A DNA stretch of 64,000 nucleotides from Candidatus Microthrix subdominans. GTDB taxonomy: Bacteria > Actinomycetota > Acidimicrobiia > Acidimicrobiales > Microtrichaceae. A program made the translations under genes and the position numbers. Shown piece by piece: positions 34,533-43,697 of the stretch. Location of the stretch: the NCBI GenBank assembly GCA_016719385.1, contig JADJZA010000001.1, positions 806,001-870,000 on the forward strand. The letters run 5' to 3'. Each line of letters begins with the position of its first letter. The stretch's first letter is position 1. The notes beneath the pieces were generated by a model. The model was given only the letters and a program-made list of their open reading frames with translations, was not told the DNA's origin and did not search any database.

Positions 34533-35702
34533 TCAGCTGCTCTTGACGCGTCGAACGTAATCGGCCATTCCCGGGACGGTGAACGCCAGCATGCCGTGCT
34601 CTGGCGAATAGGTGATGCCCTTGCTGATAAGGCTTGCTCGTGCCGGGCCGATGTCGCTTTGGGACCTCTTCTTCATCCGCTTGACCACGTCACCAATCCT
34701 TGAGGGCGCACCATCGTCGAGAGCCATGGCTTCGAGAAGTTTGCGTTCGCTCTTGGTGGCGCGCTCCCAGCGCGACAGATAGAACCCCTCGTCGAGCTTG
34801 TCCTGCCCGTCTGTAACACCCACTACGGCGTCGTCAAATGAAATCAGCGATGGGCCGACAGCCGCGTTCCACACTGTGTTCCCAAACTGTTGCAGGAAGT
34901 ACGGGTAGCCACGCGCCTCGTCCAGGACGAACTGCTCGGCGCCTTGATCCCATTCGACCCCCTCGGCTGTTGCCGGATCCAGCAAGGCAACTCGGGCGTC
35001 AGTTGGGGACAGCTTGTCGACAAGTCGGTAGTCGAACAGCCGCTCGGCGTATGACTCTGCCTCAGCCAATTGAGTGGGCAGGTTGGGCAGGCCACCTCCG
35101 ATGACGAACCACGGCAAGTTCAGCTGTCCGGCGCTGTGGCACGACCTGCACACAGCAGACATCTGCTTCTTCGTGAGCTCTTGCATCTCGTCGATGACTA
35201 ACAAGACTCCTGTGCCGTCGTCCTTTGCCGCCTGACCAATCGCCTCGACAAGGTCGACCAGGTCGTGTGCAAGATTGCCGGTGTCGGCACGACCCGGAAC
35301 ACGGTCGAAGCCAAGGGACAGCCCAGAAGCGCCGACCGTGGCCTGGAACGACGTGATCGAGCCGAGAGCGTTGGTGGCGTTCTCCGTTGCCTTGGACATC
35401 CACCCCCGATTACGTCGGGCCCCGTTGGCCAGCCCGGTGGCCAACGATTTATCGAACCGGGTTGGTTCCGCTTCGATCTGGACGACGAGCCACCGGCGAC
35501 TCAACGCTCTGCCGGCGAGCTCGCCGAGCAGAACCGTCTTTCCCACGCCCCGCAGTCCGGTGAACACGACGCTTCGCGCCAACTTCCCGCTCTGTGCCCG
35601 GTCAGCGAGAATCTCGAACGCCTCAATGTCCCTGTCCCGTCCAGCGAGAGCGACTGGTCGGAGGCCGGCCCCTGGGTTGTACGGGTTGTTGCGCGGGTCC
35701 AT
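34533..35702 (-). CDS. AAA-family ATPase (COG1672-like)
   Basis: A 389-aa ATP-binding protein: Walker A TGLRGVGKTVLLGEL (~48-62), Walker B LLVIDEMQEL (~167-176), a sensor-like FVIGGGLPNLP, and a C-terminal winged-helix region (SRIGDVVKRMKKRSQSD). This family is common and scattered in actinobacteria, often inside islands; the role is unknown, possibly a STAND-like or transposition-related regulator. It is transcribed alone from a leaderless promoter with a palindromic operator, suggesting autoregulation through its winged helix. Confidence 0.75.
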   Translation of the reverse strand: MDPRNNPYNPGAGLRPVALAGRDRDIEAFEILADRAQSGKLARSVVFTGLRGVGKTVLLGELAGRALSRRWLVVQIEAEPTRFDKSLATGLANGARRNRGWMSKATENATNALGSITSFQATVGASGLSLGFDRVPGRADTGNLAHDLVDLVEAIGQAAKDDGTGVLLVIDEMQELTKKQMSAVCRSCHSAGQLNLPWFVIGGGLPNLPTQLAEAESYAERLFDYRLVDKLSPTDARVALLDPATAEGVEWDQGAEQFVLDEARGYPYFLQQFGNTVWNAAVGPSLISFDDAVVGVTDGQDKLDEGFYLSRWERATKSERKLLEAMALDDGAPSRIGDVVKRMKKRSQSDIGPARASLISKGITYSPEHGMLAFTVPGMADYVRRVKSS

Positions 35703-35708
35703 CCCGCA

Positions 35709-35758
35709 AGTATATCGAACCCTAAGGCATCCTAAGTTTAAAGTTAGAGTGCCTTAGG
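35709..35758 (-). promoter_or_regulatory. Leaderless promoter with inverted repeat upstream of the ATPase gene
   Basis: On the minus strand TATACT (35714-35709) lies 6 nt before ATG 35702. Just upstream, CCTAAGGCA (35721-35729) and TGCCTTAGG (35750-35758) form a perfect 9-bp inverted repeat with a 20-nt AT-rich spacer, and a further CCTAAG lies at 35731-35736. This is likely an operator. Confidence 0.6.
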
Positions 35759-35799
35759 ATTTGGTATGCTGGGAGCGTCGGACGACCGGTCTGAACCCG

Positions 35800-36800
35800 C
35801 TACGCCTCGGTGAGCTCCGTGGTGGTGGGAAGCGACACGTCCAGCGAGGACACGTCGATCTCGCCGCCGAGCTCGGGCTTGGCAAAGGCGCCCGTCGAGG
35901 CCACCACCTGCAACGTGAGCGAGGAGTCGGCCTTCATGTGCTGGGCGATGACCTCCAGGTCCACCTCGGCGGTGTGCTCCTCGCCGTCGAGGGTCACCGG
36001 TACCGGGGTGATCTGGTTGCCGACCACCGTGTTGGTTTCGGGGTCGACCAGCTGCGCAAACACGTGGGTGGAGGCCCTCGCCCGGGTAGTGCCCGAATAG
36101 GTCATCGCCAGCTTGGGGGCACCGACGACCAGCACCTCGCCTTCGGCGGTCACCTTGGCTTCAACCGCCTGGTCGGCCGCCACGGGATACGGGGTGAGCG
36201 GGGTGACGAGCCCGCCGAGCAGGCCCTTTCCCGCGCCGTCCGGGAGCGGCCCGGATTGGCTGTCGGCGGTCAGCCTCAGCGTCGAGCCGTCGGAGCTACC
36301 GCTGACCGTCCCAGAGCCGGGCTGGTCGGCGGTTGGATAGTCGTCGCCCACCCAGTGCTGGTCGTTCTGGTCGACGATCTCCACTGGGCTGCCCAGGTCG
36401 ACCGAGGTGTCGTCCTTCAGGTAGCGGTCCAGCCATGCGGTCGTCGCTTCGGTCACCCGGTCGGTGTTGCCCTCGCTGGTGAGACAGCTCACCAGCTTGC
36501 CGGCCCAGCCCGCGTTGACCATCTTGTCGGATACAGGCTGGTTTTGAGGGAGTGCCAGGCCATGTTGGGCACCAGGGCGTCCACCAGGCAGTCGATACTG
36601 GCTACCGTCAGCTGGATGCCGCCGCCGTAGGACGCTCCGATCATGCCGGCCCTAGGGTCACCCGCTGCGTCGAGCTCCGCCTCGGGTTGTTCGGCCACCC
36701 GGTCGAGCAGGATCTGCACGTCGCGTCCCTCCCGCTCCGGGTCGTTCACCGACGCCACCCCCGCTCGACGCCGAAGCCGCGCCGGTTCCCGGTCATCTCA
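35800..36800 (-). pseudogene. S15-type CocE/X-prolyl dipeptidyl-peptidase-like hydrolase, remnant
   Basis: Three frames must be joined on the minus strand: RRGFGVE at about 36790, then SVNDPEREGRDVQILLDRV with GASYGGGIQL (nucleophile Ser motif) to WHSLKTSLYP at about 36530, then MVNAGWAGKLVSCLTSEGN through the beta-rich C-terminal domain to the stop at 35800. The N-terminal third is missing. At least two frameshifts and the truncation make it non-functional. The C-terminal domain resembles the PF08530 galactose-binding-like part of such enzymes. It is a metabolic gene, probably dragged in with flanking chromosomal DNA. Confidence 0.65.
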
Positions 36801-36882
36801 GCCTCATCGCTTCAGCCGAGCAGCCCGGTACCCGCGGTCGGCAGACGGGCGCCCAGGCGCACAGCCGACATGTCGGTCGGAC

Positions 36883-37311
36883 TCAGTGGTGGTGGTGCTC
36901 GTCCGCGTCGGCCTCGGCCTTCGTTGCATGGTCGGTGCCGTGGGGGTGCTCGGGTGGTCCGTAGATCGCGTAGACCTTGAGCGGCTCGTCTCCGATGTTG
37001 GTGATGTTGTGCCAAGCCCCAGCCGGCACGAAGATCGCCCAGTCGTCGCCGACCTCGCGGTCGAAGTTCAGGTCATCTTCGGTCGGGCCCATCTGCACCC
37101 GTGCCCGCCCGGCTTCGACCCGCAGAAACTGGTCGCCATGTTCGTGGACCTCAAGGCCGATGTCCCGGCCCGGCTCGATGCTCATCAGCGTCAGCTGGAT
37201 GTTGGACCCGGTCCAGCGGGTGGTGCGGTAGTTGTCGTTGGCCAGCGTGTCGGCCTCGATGTTCGTGACAAACGGGTTCGGTCCCTCGTCGTTCAAGTTG
37301 CTGTCGCTCAA
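36883..37311 (-). CDS. Cupin-domain protein with His-rich tail
   Basis: A 142-aa single-domain cupin. Metal-binding residues are visible in LEVHEHGDQFLRVEAGRARV (first cupin motif) and FVPAGAWHNITNIGDEPLKV (second motif). It ends YGPPEHPHGTDHATKAEADA and a run of His. I chose TTG 37311 because GAAGGA precedes it by 5 nt and the N-terminus LSDSNLNDEGPNPFV fits the family; a longer frame reads through unrelated sequence. Proteins of this type are widespread and of uncertain function. It may have lost its native start at the junction with the vapBC remnant. Confidence 0.7.
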   Translation of the reverse strand: MSDSNLNDEGPNPFVTNIEADTLANDNYRTTRWTGSNIQLTLMSIEPGRDIGLEVHEHGDQFLRVEAGRARVQMGPTEDDLNFDREVGDDWAIFVPAGAWHNITNIGDEPLKVYAIYGPPEHPHGTDHATKAEADADEHHHH

Positions 37312-37424
37312 CGGCTGTCCTTCGTCGGTGGATGAGACCTGTAGGTCTAGCCCGAGAACGCCCGGCGGGCGACCGCTCCCACGCAAGCCAAGCTGATGAG
37401 TACGACTCTCTGCCGGAGCACCTG

Positions 37425-37755
37425 CGTTTTTGTACGAGGAACTGTTCGAGGCCAAAGCCGCCGACGTTGTCGCGCGGTCCGACCGAGACGCTCTGTGGCG
37501 TTGATGCTCGACACGTCGGCCGTGGTCTGTGAACACGTCGCTCGGGCCGACGCAGTTGGCGCAGCGAGCGTCGAGTTGCGAAGACAGACGCTTGAGCTCG
37601 TGCTGCATCGACTCGGTCGAACATCGACTACTGACCGAGGACGCACGGCTCCATGCTCAGGTGATGGGTAATGCCGAGCTCGATCGGACGGTAGTTGGCC
37701 GCGGCTGATCCAGTCCCCAAATCGTGCTCGTCGGCTCAGCGAGGGCAACTGCGTA
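37425..37755 (+). pseudogene. Decayed duplicate of the vapBC pair at 33501-34228
   Basis: The plus strand repeats the antitoxin C-terminus (ELFEAKAADVVARSDRDALW), the toxin start (MLDTSAV) and, after internal deletions, EHVARADAVGAASVELRRQT and the end near VMGNAELDRT (in other frames). At least two deletions remove most of the PIN core. Together with the intact pair it brackets 34229-37424, so the ATPase, S15 remnant and cupin lie between two direct partial copies. Confidence 0.8.
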
Positions 37756-37849
37756 GCTCGCGTAGACCTGCTCGCCAGACCTACTCATCGGACTTCTTGC
37801 AGTCGTCAGGCGGCAGGTCGACGGCCGATCCGGCGACGTGACCTTGCTA

Positions 37850-37971
37850 CCAGGTCGCCCGAGACGCCCAGTAGTTGGGCCGACGACGGTCGTGAGCGAT
37901 GGCCAGGATTCGAGCTGGGTCATCCGCAACGATGTAGGCAACGTGGTAGGGAAACCGAGAGATCGGAGCTC
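37850..37971 (-). pseudogene. RelE/ParE toxin, C-terminal fragment
   Basis: On the minus strand SRFPYHVAYIVADDPARILA then HDRRRPNYW is the C-terminal third of a RelE/ParE toxin. It follows the antitoxin stop immediately but has an in-frame stop just upstream and lacks the first ~60 residues. The toxin is therefore dead; the antitoxin gene upstream is complete. Confidence 0.7.
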
Positions 37972-37972
37972 G

Positions 37973-38212
37973 TCACCGTGCAAGTTTGGCTTGAGCCCGG
38001 TCTCGAACGACCGACCAGGGTTCTCCCGGATCCTCGCCTGAAAGGGCCAAGCGAGCCCGATGCTCGAGTTCTTCTGACCACGCGGCACGCACGCCGTCAA
38101 GATCGTCATGGCTTGCCTCGTCGTCGAGGCTGGCGAGCAGTTTGGCTACAACTTCGGAGCGCTCCCGGCTTGGCAGGGTCAACGCCTCACGAAGGACCGA
38201 GTCAATCGACAT
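37973..38212 (-). CDS. Addiction-module antitoxin (PF09720-type) of the broken RelE
   Basis: A 79-aa helical acidic protein (MSIDSVLREALTLPSRERSE ... VRAAWSEELEHRARLALSGE) of the putative addiction-module component family that pairs with RelE/ParE toxins. ATG 38212. The same frame is open upstream into a nucleotidyltransferase fragment, so a fusion protein could also be made. Its toxin partner downstream is truncated. Confidence 0.7.
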   Translation of the reverse strand: MSIDSVLREALTLPSRERSEVVAKLLASLDDEASHDDLDGVRAAWSEELEHRARLALSGEDPGEPWSVVRDRAQAKLAR

Positions 38213-38400
38213 GAGCCCACGGTACCGCCCTGGAACACTTCCGTGCACTCGCAAAGGCAGCCGGACGGCAACGTCGATGTCGTTGGTCGACCTGGGTTCG
38301 TCCACAAGCGAGCCAGCCGTTGAACCCCCGAGCACCCAGGGGATTTCGAGCGCATCCAATGCCGCGCCGATCGCAACAGCGTGCTCAAACGGGCCCAGCG
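38213..38400 (-). pseudogene. Nucleotidyltransferase (AbiEii/MNT-like), N-terminal fragment
   Basis: The minus strand reads AAALDALEIPWVLGGSTAGS with EPRSTNDIDVAVRLPLR, the GG(S) and D-x-D pattern of nucleotidyltransferases used in abortive-infection or HEPN/MNT-type toxin modules. After about 60 residues it runs in frame into the antitoxin gene, with no sign of the rest of the enzyme. It follows the 84-aa gene at 38401-38655, its usual small partner. Truncated and presumably inactive. Confidence 0.6.
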
Positions 38401-38655
38401 CTACCAGCCTTCGGTGTCGGGGTCCCAGCCGTACGCTGCGATGCTGAGATCTCGGCCGTTTCGCAAAGCTGCCAATCGAAGGAAGACCTCCCGATCGGAC
38501 GCTGTCGGGTAACGCCGACGTATTCCGGCCTCCGCCATCAGATGGACGTCACGGTTGAGCGCATCGACGCATGCCGATTTTTCGGCAGGTGACATAACTC
38601 GCCACCTCTGCACCTGATCCTCACGTGCAGAAGAAGAGGTGTCGTTCGCTTTCAA
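38401..38655 (-). CDS. Small partner protein of a nucleotidyltransferase module
   Basis: An 84-aa protein (TTG 38655, with GGAGG 4 nt upstream). It contains MSPAEKSACVDALNRDVHLM and RRRYPTASDREVFLRLAALR, ending YGWDPDTEGW. Short proteins with this pattern are frequently encoded just before a nucleotidyltransferase gene, as here. Function unknown, possibly the antitoxin-like half. The enzyme half downstream is truncated. Confidence 0.6.
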   Translation of the reverse strand: MKANDTSSSAREDQVQRWRVMSPAEKSACVDALNRDVHLMAEAGIRRRYPTASDREVFLRLAALRNGRDLSIAAYGWDPDTEGW

Positions 38656-38737
38656 GCTGCCTCCAGAGTCTCTGAATCCTGCCGGGTTCCTAGATGCAGC
38701 TCAAATGATGGCGCCAAGTGGCGCCCCTGGCCAGTCG

Positions 38738-39781
38738 CTATCCGAGGTTGGTGATGATGACGGCAATCAGAAGAACAACTGTCGCTCCGAAGCCGGCGAG
38801 CCACGCGACCCCCAAGCGCCTCACGCTTGGACGACGGGTCGCCACGATGCCAGGAGCCACGATGGCGATGGCGGCGGGAACCCACGCCCATAGAGGAAGA
38901 CGGAGGGCGAATGCGGACGCCATCATTGAAGCCAAGCCCGTCAACGCCAGCAGCGCCGCTTGGGTCATGATCTCGTTAGCCGAGCGGGGTCTGGGCCCAT
39001 CGCGCTCGATGTCCGCACGATCTCGGCGCTCGGCGTGCTCGGCGAGTTTGGCGTAGGCGCGCTCAATTTCGTCTCGATCCGTGCGCTCGTCGGCGAGGTC
39101 GTCGAGGGCCTGACGTAGCCGCTTGCCGGCAACGATGGTGACGCCGTTGTCGGCGCGATGAAATTCGTCAGTGGTCGGCCGGACGTGAGGGCCCCAGACG
39201 ACGAGGAGGGGGCTGATCGGTGCGTCTGCCCGTGCGCCCCAGCCGATAAACCGCTTCACGTCGTCGGTGTTGCGCCTCGCCTGGTCGGCCCAATTTCCGA
39301 CCCAGCGATCAGTCCCGTCGAGTGCCAGCGGTGAGCTGTTCCACTTGGACTCGATGACCATGAGCCCGCCTGGCCCGATGGCGACGTGGTCGATGTCGCC
39401 GTGCTTCAGCGTGAGGTGATTCACCACCCGCCACCCCCGCTTTCGGAGTGACCGGAGTTCCCCATCGGTCCAGACCTCGCCTTGTTCGCCCATCATCGAT
39501 TGAGAAGCGCCACTTGCGATCATGCACCAGTTGTAGGCGGACGTGATGACGAAGGCGGTCCATGCCCCGAACGCGAACCCTTTCACCGCGTCGAACTGGC
39601 TGGGTAGAAGGAAGACAAGCGCGCCGAGCGAGATCGCTACCGCCGTTGTGATTGCAAGATGTGCCGCCACGCGCCGGACGAATGCCCGTAGCCGCTCGGA
39701 TGCGAACGCCCGCCCAGACGCACCTGCGCGTTCCGTGCTGAAGCGACGCTCGTGGCGTCGCGCTTTGATGAACTGAGTCAC
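38738..39781 (-). CDS. NERD-domain membrane protein
   Basis: A 347-aa protein with two N-terminal hydrophobic segments (AITTAVAISLGALVFLLPS; FGAWTAFVITSAYNW), a cytoplasmic NERD domain (GEQGEVWTDGELRSL, HGDIDHVAIGPGGLMVIESK with a PD-(D/E)xK-like Asp and Glu-x-Lys) and two C-terminal membrane helices. NERD domains are nuclease-related; activity is not proven for the family. The frame is intact. It marks the left border of the gene block that looks like ordinary chromosome. Confidence 0.75.
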   Translation of the reverse strand: MTQFIKARRHERRFSTERAGASGRAFASERLRAFVRRVAAHLAITTAVAISLGALVFLLPSQFDAVKGFAFGAWTAFVITSAYNWCMIASGASQSMMGEQGEVWTDGELRSLRKRGWRVVNHLTLKHGDIDHVAIGPGGLMVIESKWNSSPLALDGTDRWVGNWADQARRNTDDVKRFIGWGARADAPISPLLVVWGPHVRPTTDEFHRADNGVTIVAGKRLRQALDDLADERTDRDEIERAYAKLAEHAERRDRADIERDGPRPRSANEIMTQAALLALTGLASMMASAFALRLPLWAWVPAAIAIVAPGIVATRRPSVRRLGVAWLAGFGATVVLLIAVIITNLG

Positions 39782-39866
39782 GGCACGAGTCTGGCCGAAG
39801 GCGGGCGCCTTTCAGTGATTCCCAAATTGCGTGCCGCCTGCCGATGCCGCGTGTGAGGATGACGCC

Positions 39867-40853
39867 GTGCATCGAGCGTCCGTGAAACCCAAACCGCTGG
39901 CTCATGGCAGCCACGTCCGCGTGATCGCCCCGTCGAGATCACTGGCCATCATTTCGGAGGGGACTCGCACCATCGCCAACCGACGGTTTGCCGAGATGGG
40001 GCTCACCCTGTCGTTTGGGGCTCACGTCGAGGAGAGCGACGAGTTCGGCTCGACGACCATCGACCACAGGGTCAGCGACCTGCACGCTGCGTTTGCGGAC
40101 CCCACGGTTGATGGAATCCTGACCGCCATCGGGGGCTACAACTGCAACCAGATGCTCCCGTTCATCGACTGGGATCTGATCGCTGCGAACCCCAAGGTGT
40201 TCTGCGGCTACTCGGACATCACGGCGCTGTCCTGCGCCATGTATGCCCACACCGGGCTGGTCACCTACTCCGGCCCGCACTACTCGACGTTCGGCATGGA
40301 GCGGCACTTCGAGGGCACGCAGCAGCGGTTCGTCGACGCGCTGTTCAACCCGGCCCGCCGTCAGGTTGACCACTCCGCACGCTGGACCGACGACGCCTGG
40401 TATCTCGATCAGGACGACAGGACCGAGCGCTCGACAGACGGGCCGTGGGTCCTGACATCTGGGGAAGCTTCAGGCCAGCTGATCGGCGGGAACCTCAGCA
40501 CGCTCAGTCTCCTGCAGGGCACCGAACACATGCCGGGTTTGGACGGCTCAGTGCTGTTCCTCGAGGACGACTATTTGTCGTTCCCCGAGAACTTCGATCG
40601 CCAGCTCACCTCGTTGAGCCACCAACCCGGATTTGAGGGCGTCAGGGGAGTACTCATCGGCCGGTTTCAAGCCGAGGTGGGCATGACGCGGTCGAAGCTC
40701 CAACACATCATCGATTCCAACCGGCGTCTCGCCGAGCTACCGATCGTCGCCAACCTCGACTTCGGCCACACCGACCCCATCCTGACCATTCCGGTCGGGG
40801 GCCAAGCCTGGCTGGACGCCTCGCCCGAGCTCTGCATGCTCGAGATCGAGTAG
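39867..40853 (+). CDS. S66 family LD-carboxypeptidase (LdcA/MccF-like)
   Basis: A 328-aa serine peptidase of family S66. FCGYSDITALSCA carries the nucleophile Ser (~115), LFLEDDYLS a likely catalytic Glu, and NLDFGHTDP the catalytic His (~300). Members cleave the L,D bond in muropeptides (peptidoglycan recycling) or the microcin C7 amide (MccF). The closer relation cannot be settled here. Start GTG 39867 has GAGGAT upstream; GTG 39882 is an alternative. No signal peptide, so cytoplasmic. Stands alone between divergent neighbours. Confidence 0.85.
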   Translation: MHRASVKPKPLAHGSHVRVIAPSRSLAIISEGTRTIANRRFAEMGLTLSFGAHVEESDEFGSTTIDHRVSDLHAAFADPTVDGILTAIGGYNCNQMLPFIDWDLIAANPKVFCGYSDITALSCAMYAHTGLVTYSGPHYSTFGMERHFEGTQQRFVDALFNPARRQVDHSARWTDDAWYLDQDDRTERSTDGPWVLTSGEASGQLIGGNLSTLSLLQGTEHMPGLDGSVLFLEDDYLSFPENFDRQLTSLSHQPGFEGVRGVLIGRFQAEVGMTRSKLQHIIDSNRRLAELPIVANLDFGHTDPILTIPVGGQAWLDASPELCMLEIE

Positions 40854-40948
40854 CGGTAGGGGCCGCTTGTTGCCCGGTTGTACGAAAGGCCTCAAGGGTG
40901 GGCGCCGACGTGCCGTGGGCATGCTCGCGATGGTGCCATGCTGGCCCG

Positions 40949-43489
40949 ATGGTGATGAGTGACGAAGATGTTGGTGCCGCCCTCGCCGAGGTGATCGGTG
41001 GTGGGGTGGTCCCCCGCACCGAGCTCAAGGATCGGCTGGTCGAGGCGGGGTATCGAATTGGAGCGGAGACCCTCGAGCGCGGGATCCAGGGCGACACCCG
41101 CTTCTTCGAGATGGGCGACACAGTGGGGTATCTCCCCGGCCTGACGGAGGGGGTGGCGTTCAGCGTGTGGATCGACCCCGAGACCGCCGCAGAGGACTAC
41201 CTCCTGATGTACCCGACGCTGGACGTGATCGGGTGGTGGCTCGTGGAATGCCCGGTCGACCTGTTCGATGAGACCGGTGAGCGGATCGGCGCCGTCGAGA
41301 GCGACGGCTGGCTCATCGACGATGTCGACACCGACGTCCTGGTGGGCCCCGAAGGATGGCTGAACCAGTTCGCCGACTCGTGGGTGGCGTTTCGCGTCCG
41401 ACAGGGAGCGCTCGTCATCGAGCGGCTCGCCGATCCGCCCCCGGTTGAACCCGCTCGTGCCGCTGCCGTGCGGGCGGCGTTCGACGCTGTTGCAGAGGTT
41501 CAGCAGTACCAACCCCATGACCGCGACGAACTGGTCGACGTCCCGCGGAGCGAGGTGTCGACGTTGCTCCAGGAGGCGTTGCGCGCTGACGGTTCGCTGT
41601 TTGTGGGCGACCCGCTGGCGCCGTCGGCCGACCTGCTCGCCGCAGCTGGTCTGCGCTTCGAGCGGCCCTGGGTCGTGCCCGCCGACCTTGATCCCGAGAC
41701 CTTCGCCGCCGCAGAGGCCGAACGTCTGGCCATGGTTCGGTGGGGCGTCGATGCCGAGGACGCGCTGGCGGCGCAGATACTGCTGGGGGCGATCAGGCTT
41801 CACGGTGGGGGGAGCCCGATCGCGTTTGGGACAACCTCCGAGGATCAGGAGATGTCCCCTGCGTTGTTCGAGGCGCTGCTCGAGCGGAAGCCGGTCGCCA
41901 ACATCGTCGCCTCCGAATGCTCCGGTGCCGAGATGTGCGACGCCGCCAGAGGATGGGCCGAGTCGATCGCTGCGGTCTTCGAGGACGACCCGACCAGCTG
42001 GGCCGCAGGTTGGCTGGTCGCCCACTGCCAGCTTGTCAGCGGCGACGTTGATGACGCGGCCGTGTTGCTCGATGGGCTGCCCTCCGACATCGATCACCTG
42101 CCGGTGTTGATCGACCGGGCCCGGCTCGCCATCGAGCGCAGCCAGGCCAAGGAAGCCAGGCGGCTTCTGACGGCGGCCGAGCGGCTGGCCGACGACCTCC
42201 CCAGGATGGCCCTGTTGTCCTTCGGGTATCGGCAGTTGATCGGTGAGCTCAACGAGGAGGTGGAGGTGTGGGCCGACAACCAGCCGAGGCCGATGGCGCG
42301 TCGAAACGAACGCTGCCCGTGCGGATCGGGCCGCAAGTACAAGGTGTGTCACCTGGGGCGCGAGCTGCACCCGATCGGAGACCGCTCACTTTGGCTCTAC
42401 CACAAGATGGTCCGTTTCGTTCGGGAGCAGGAAGAGGAATCGATCGACTCGCTCGCCTGGGCGATGACCGGTGCCATGGACGAGCCCCATCGCTGGGTGG
42501 AGATGGTTAAGGCGCCGATGATCCCCGACATGGTGCTTCACGAGGAGCACCTCGGTCAGCGTTTCCTCGACGGTCGGCGATCAACCCTGCCAGACGATGA
42601 GATGCTTCTGGCCCAGCAGTGGCAACTGGTCGACCGCAGCGTGTTTGAGGTCGAGTCGACTGGTCCGGACGTCATCGTGGTTCGTGACCTCGCCACCGGC
42701 GAATCGATCGAAGTCGTCAACGTGGAGGATGGCCCGGCGTCGACGCCCGGGACGCTCCTGATTGGCCGTCCGCTGCCGGTAGGCGATATCTACCGCGCCT
42801 TTTCAGGCTTCATGGGACTGCGGCCGGACTTAGTCCAGGACGCCCTGTCGGTGCTGGACGAGAAGGATCCTGATGCGTTGGTTGCGTTACTCGGCTCGAT
42901 GCATCGAGCGCCCGTCATGCGAAACACCGACGGCCAGGACATGGAGCCAACCACGATCACCTGGTCGTTGCCCGACGACTCCGACGTGACCGTTGCGCTC
43001 ACCCGGGCGGGCTTCACCGATGCAGGAGGGGCCTGGACGCTCGTGCGCGACACCGCCAACCAATCGGGTGCGGTGGTCGCATCGCTCCGGCTGGACGGCG
43101 ACACGATCGAGGGCAACGTCAACTCAGCCGAACGGGCCGGAGAACTCGTCGAGCTGGTCGCCGAGCACCTGCCGGACGCCGTCCATCTGAGCACGGAGGT
43201 GGTCGATCTCGACGAGATCGACTCAAGCGACGCACCCGCTCTGCCCGATCAGTCCGAGTTGCTGGCCAACCCTGAGATTCGGGCCGCGATGGAAGCACAC
43301 ATGGCGAACTACGAAGCGGAGTGGCTCGACAGCCCCATTCCGGCACTGGGTGGCCGGACGCCTCGCGATGCGGCCGCCGACCCGATCGCCCGCGAAGAGC
43401 TGATACGGCTGCTGGCGACGTTCCCGGAGCTGGAAGCGGGTGACGTCGGCATGAGCCCCGAACGTCTGCGGGCTGCGCTGGGTCTCTGA
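40949..43489 (+). CDS. Large SEC-C motif protein, function unknown
   Basis: An 846-aa acidic protein. The N-terminal ~130 residues may hold a winged helix (PRTELKDRLVEAGYRIGAET). In the middle sits a SEC-C zinc motif (NERCPCGSGRKYKVCHLG, ~450), followed by a long region and a helical acidic C-terminus. SEC-C domains bind zinc and often serve as interaction modules. I see no catalytic motif. ATG 40949 or 40955 may be the start; upstream frame to 40898 lacks a ribosome site. The frame is intact over 2.5 kb. Confidence 0.7.
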   Translation: MVMSDEDVGAALAEVIGGGVVPRTELKDRLVEAGYRIGAETLERGIQGDTRFFEMGDTVGYLPGLTEGVAFSVWIDPETAAEDYLLMYPTLDVIGWWLVECPVDLFDETGERIGAVESDGWLIDDVDTDVLVGPEGWLNQFADSWVAFRVRQGALVIERLADPPPVEPARAAAVRAAFDAVAEVQQYQPHDRDELVDVPRSEVSTLLQEALRADGSLFVGDPLAPSADLLAAAGLRFERPWVVPADLDPETFAAAEAERLAMVRWGVDAEDALAAQILLGAIRLHGGGSPIAFGTTSEDQEMSPALFEALLERKPVANIVASECSGAEMCDAARGWAESIAAVFEDDPTSWAAGWLVAHCQLVSGDVDDAAVLLDGLPSDIDHLPVLIDRARLAIERSQAKEARRLLTAAERLADDLPRMALLSFGYRQLIGELNEEVEVWADNQPRPMARRNERCPCGSGRKYKVCHLGRELHPIGDRSLWLYHKMVRFVREQEEESIDSLAWAMTGAMDEPHRWVEMVKAPMIPDMVLHEEHLGQRFLDGRRSTLPDDEMLLAQQWQLVDRSVFEVESTGPDVIVVRDLATGESIEVVNVEDGPASTPGTLLIGRPLPVGDIYRAFSGFMGLRPDLVQDALSVLDEKDPDALVALLGSMHRAPVMRNTDGQDMEPTTITWSLPDDSDVTVALTRAGFTDAGGAWTLVRDTANQSGAVVASLRLDGDTIEGNVNSAERAGELVELVAEHLPDAVHLSTEVVDLDEIDSSDAPALPDQSELLANPEIRAAMEAHMANYEAEWLDSPIPALGGRTPRDAAADPIAREELIRLLATFPELEAGDVGMSPERLRAALGL

Positions 43490-43697
43490 CCGGTCCCGTT
43501 GCACGCGGCGCATGCCATGGGTGCGCCCCGCTGTCGGCCGGTCTCGCCATTCTCAATGTAGGGCGTATCGGGGGGCTTGTAGCAAGTGCAGATTTCTGGT
43601 TTCGTCAACCTCACCGCGAGCCCGATCCGGGCGCGCCGACCAGCAGCGCCACCGGGCGATGGCAGTCAGCTCGGCCGGTAGAACAGGGGAGCGATTG

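Noticed and set aside
1..38700. Integron or integrase-driven cassette array
   Set aside because: No integrase gene or attC-like sites were found, and the inner edges of the repeated gene ends vary, unlike a site-specific crossover.
40892..42370. 492-codon open frame antisense to the SEC-C gene
   Set aside because: Shadow of an intact gene; composition typical of antisense GC-rich frames.
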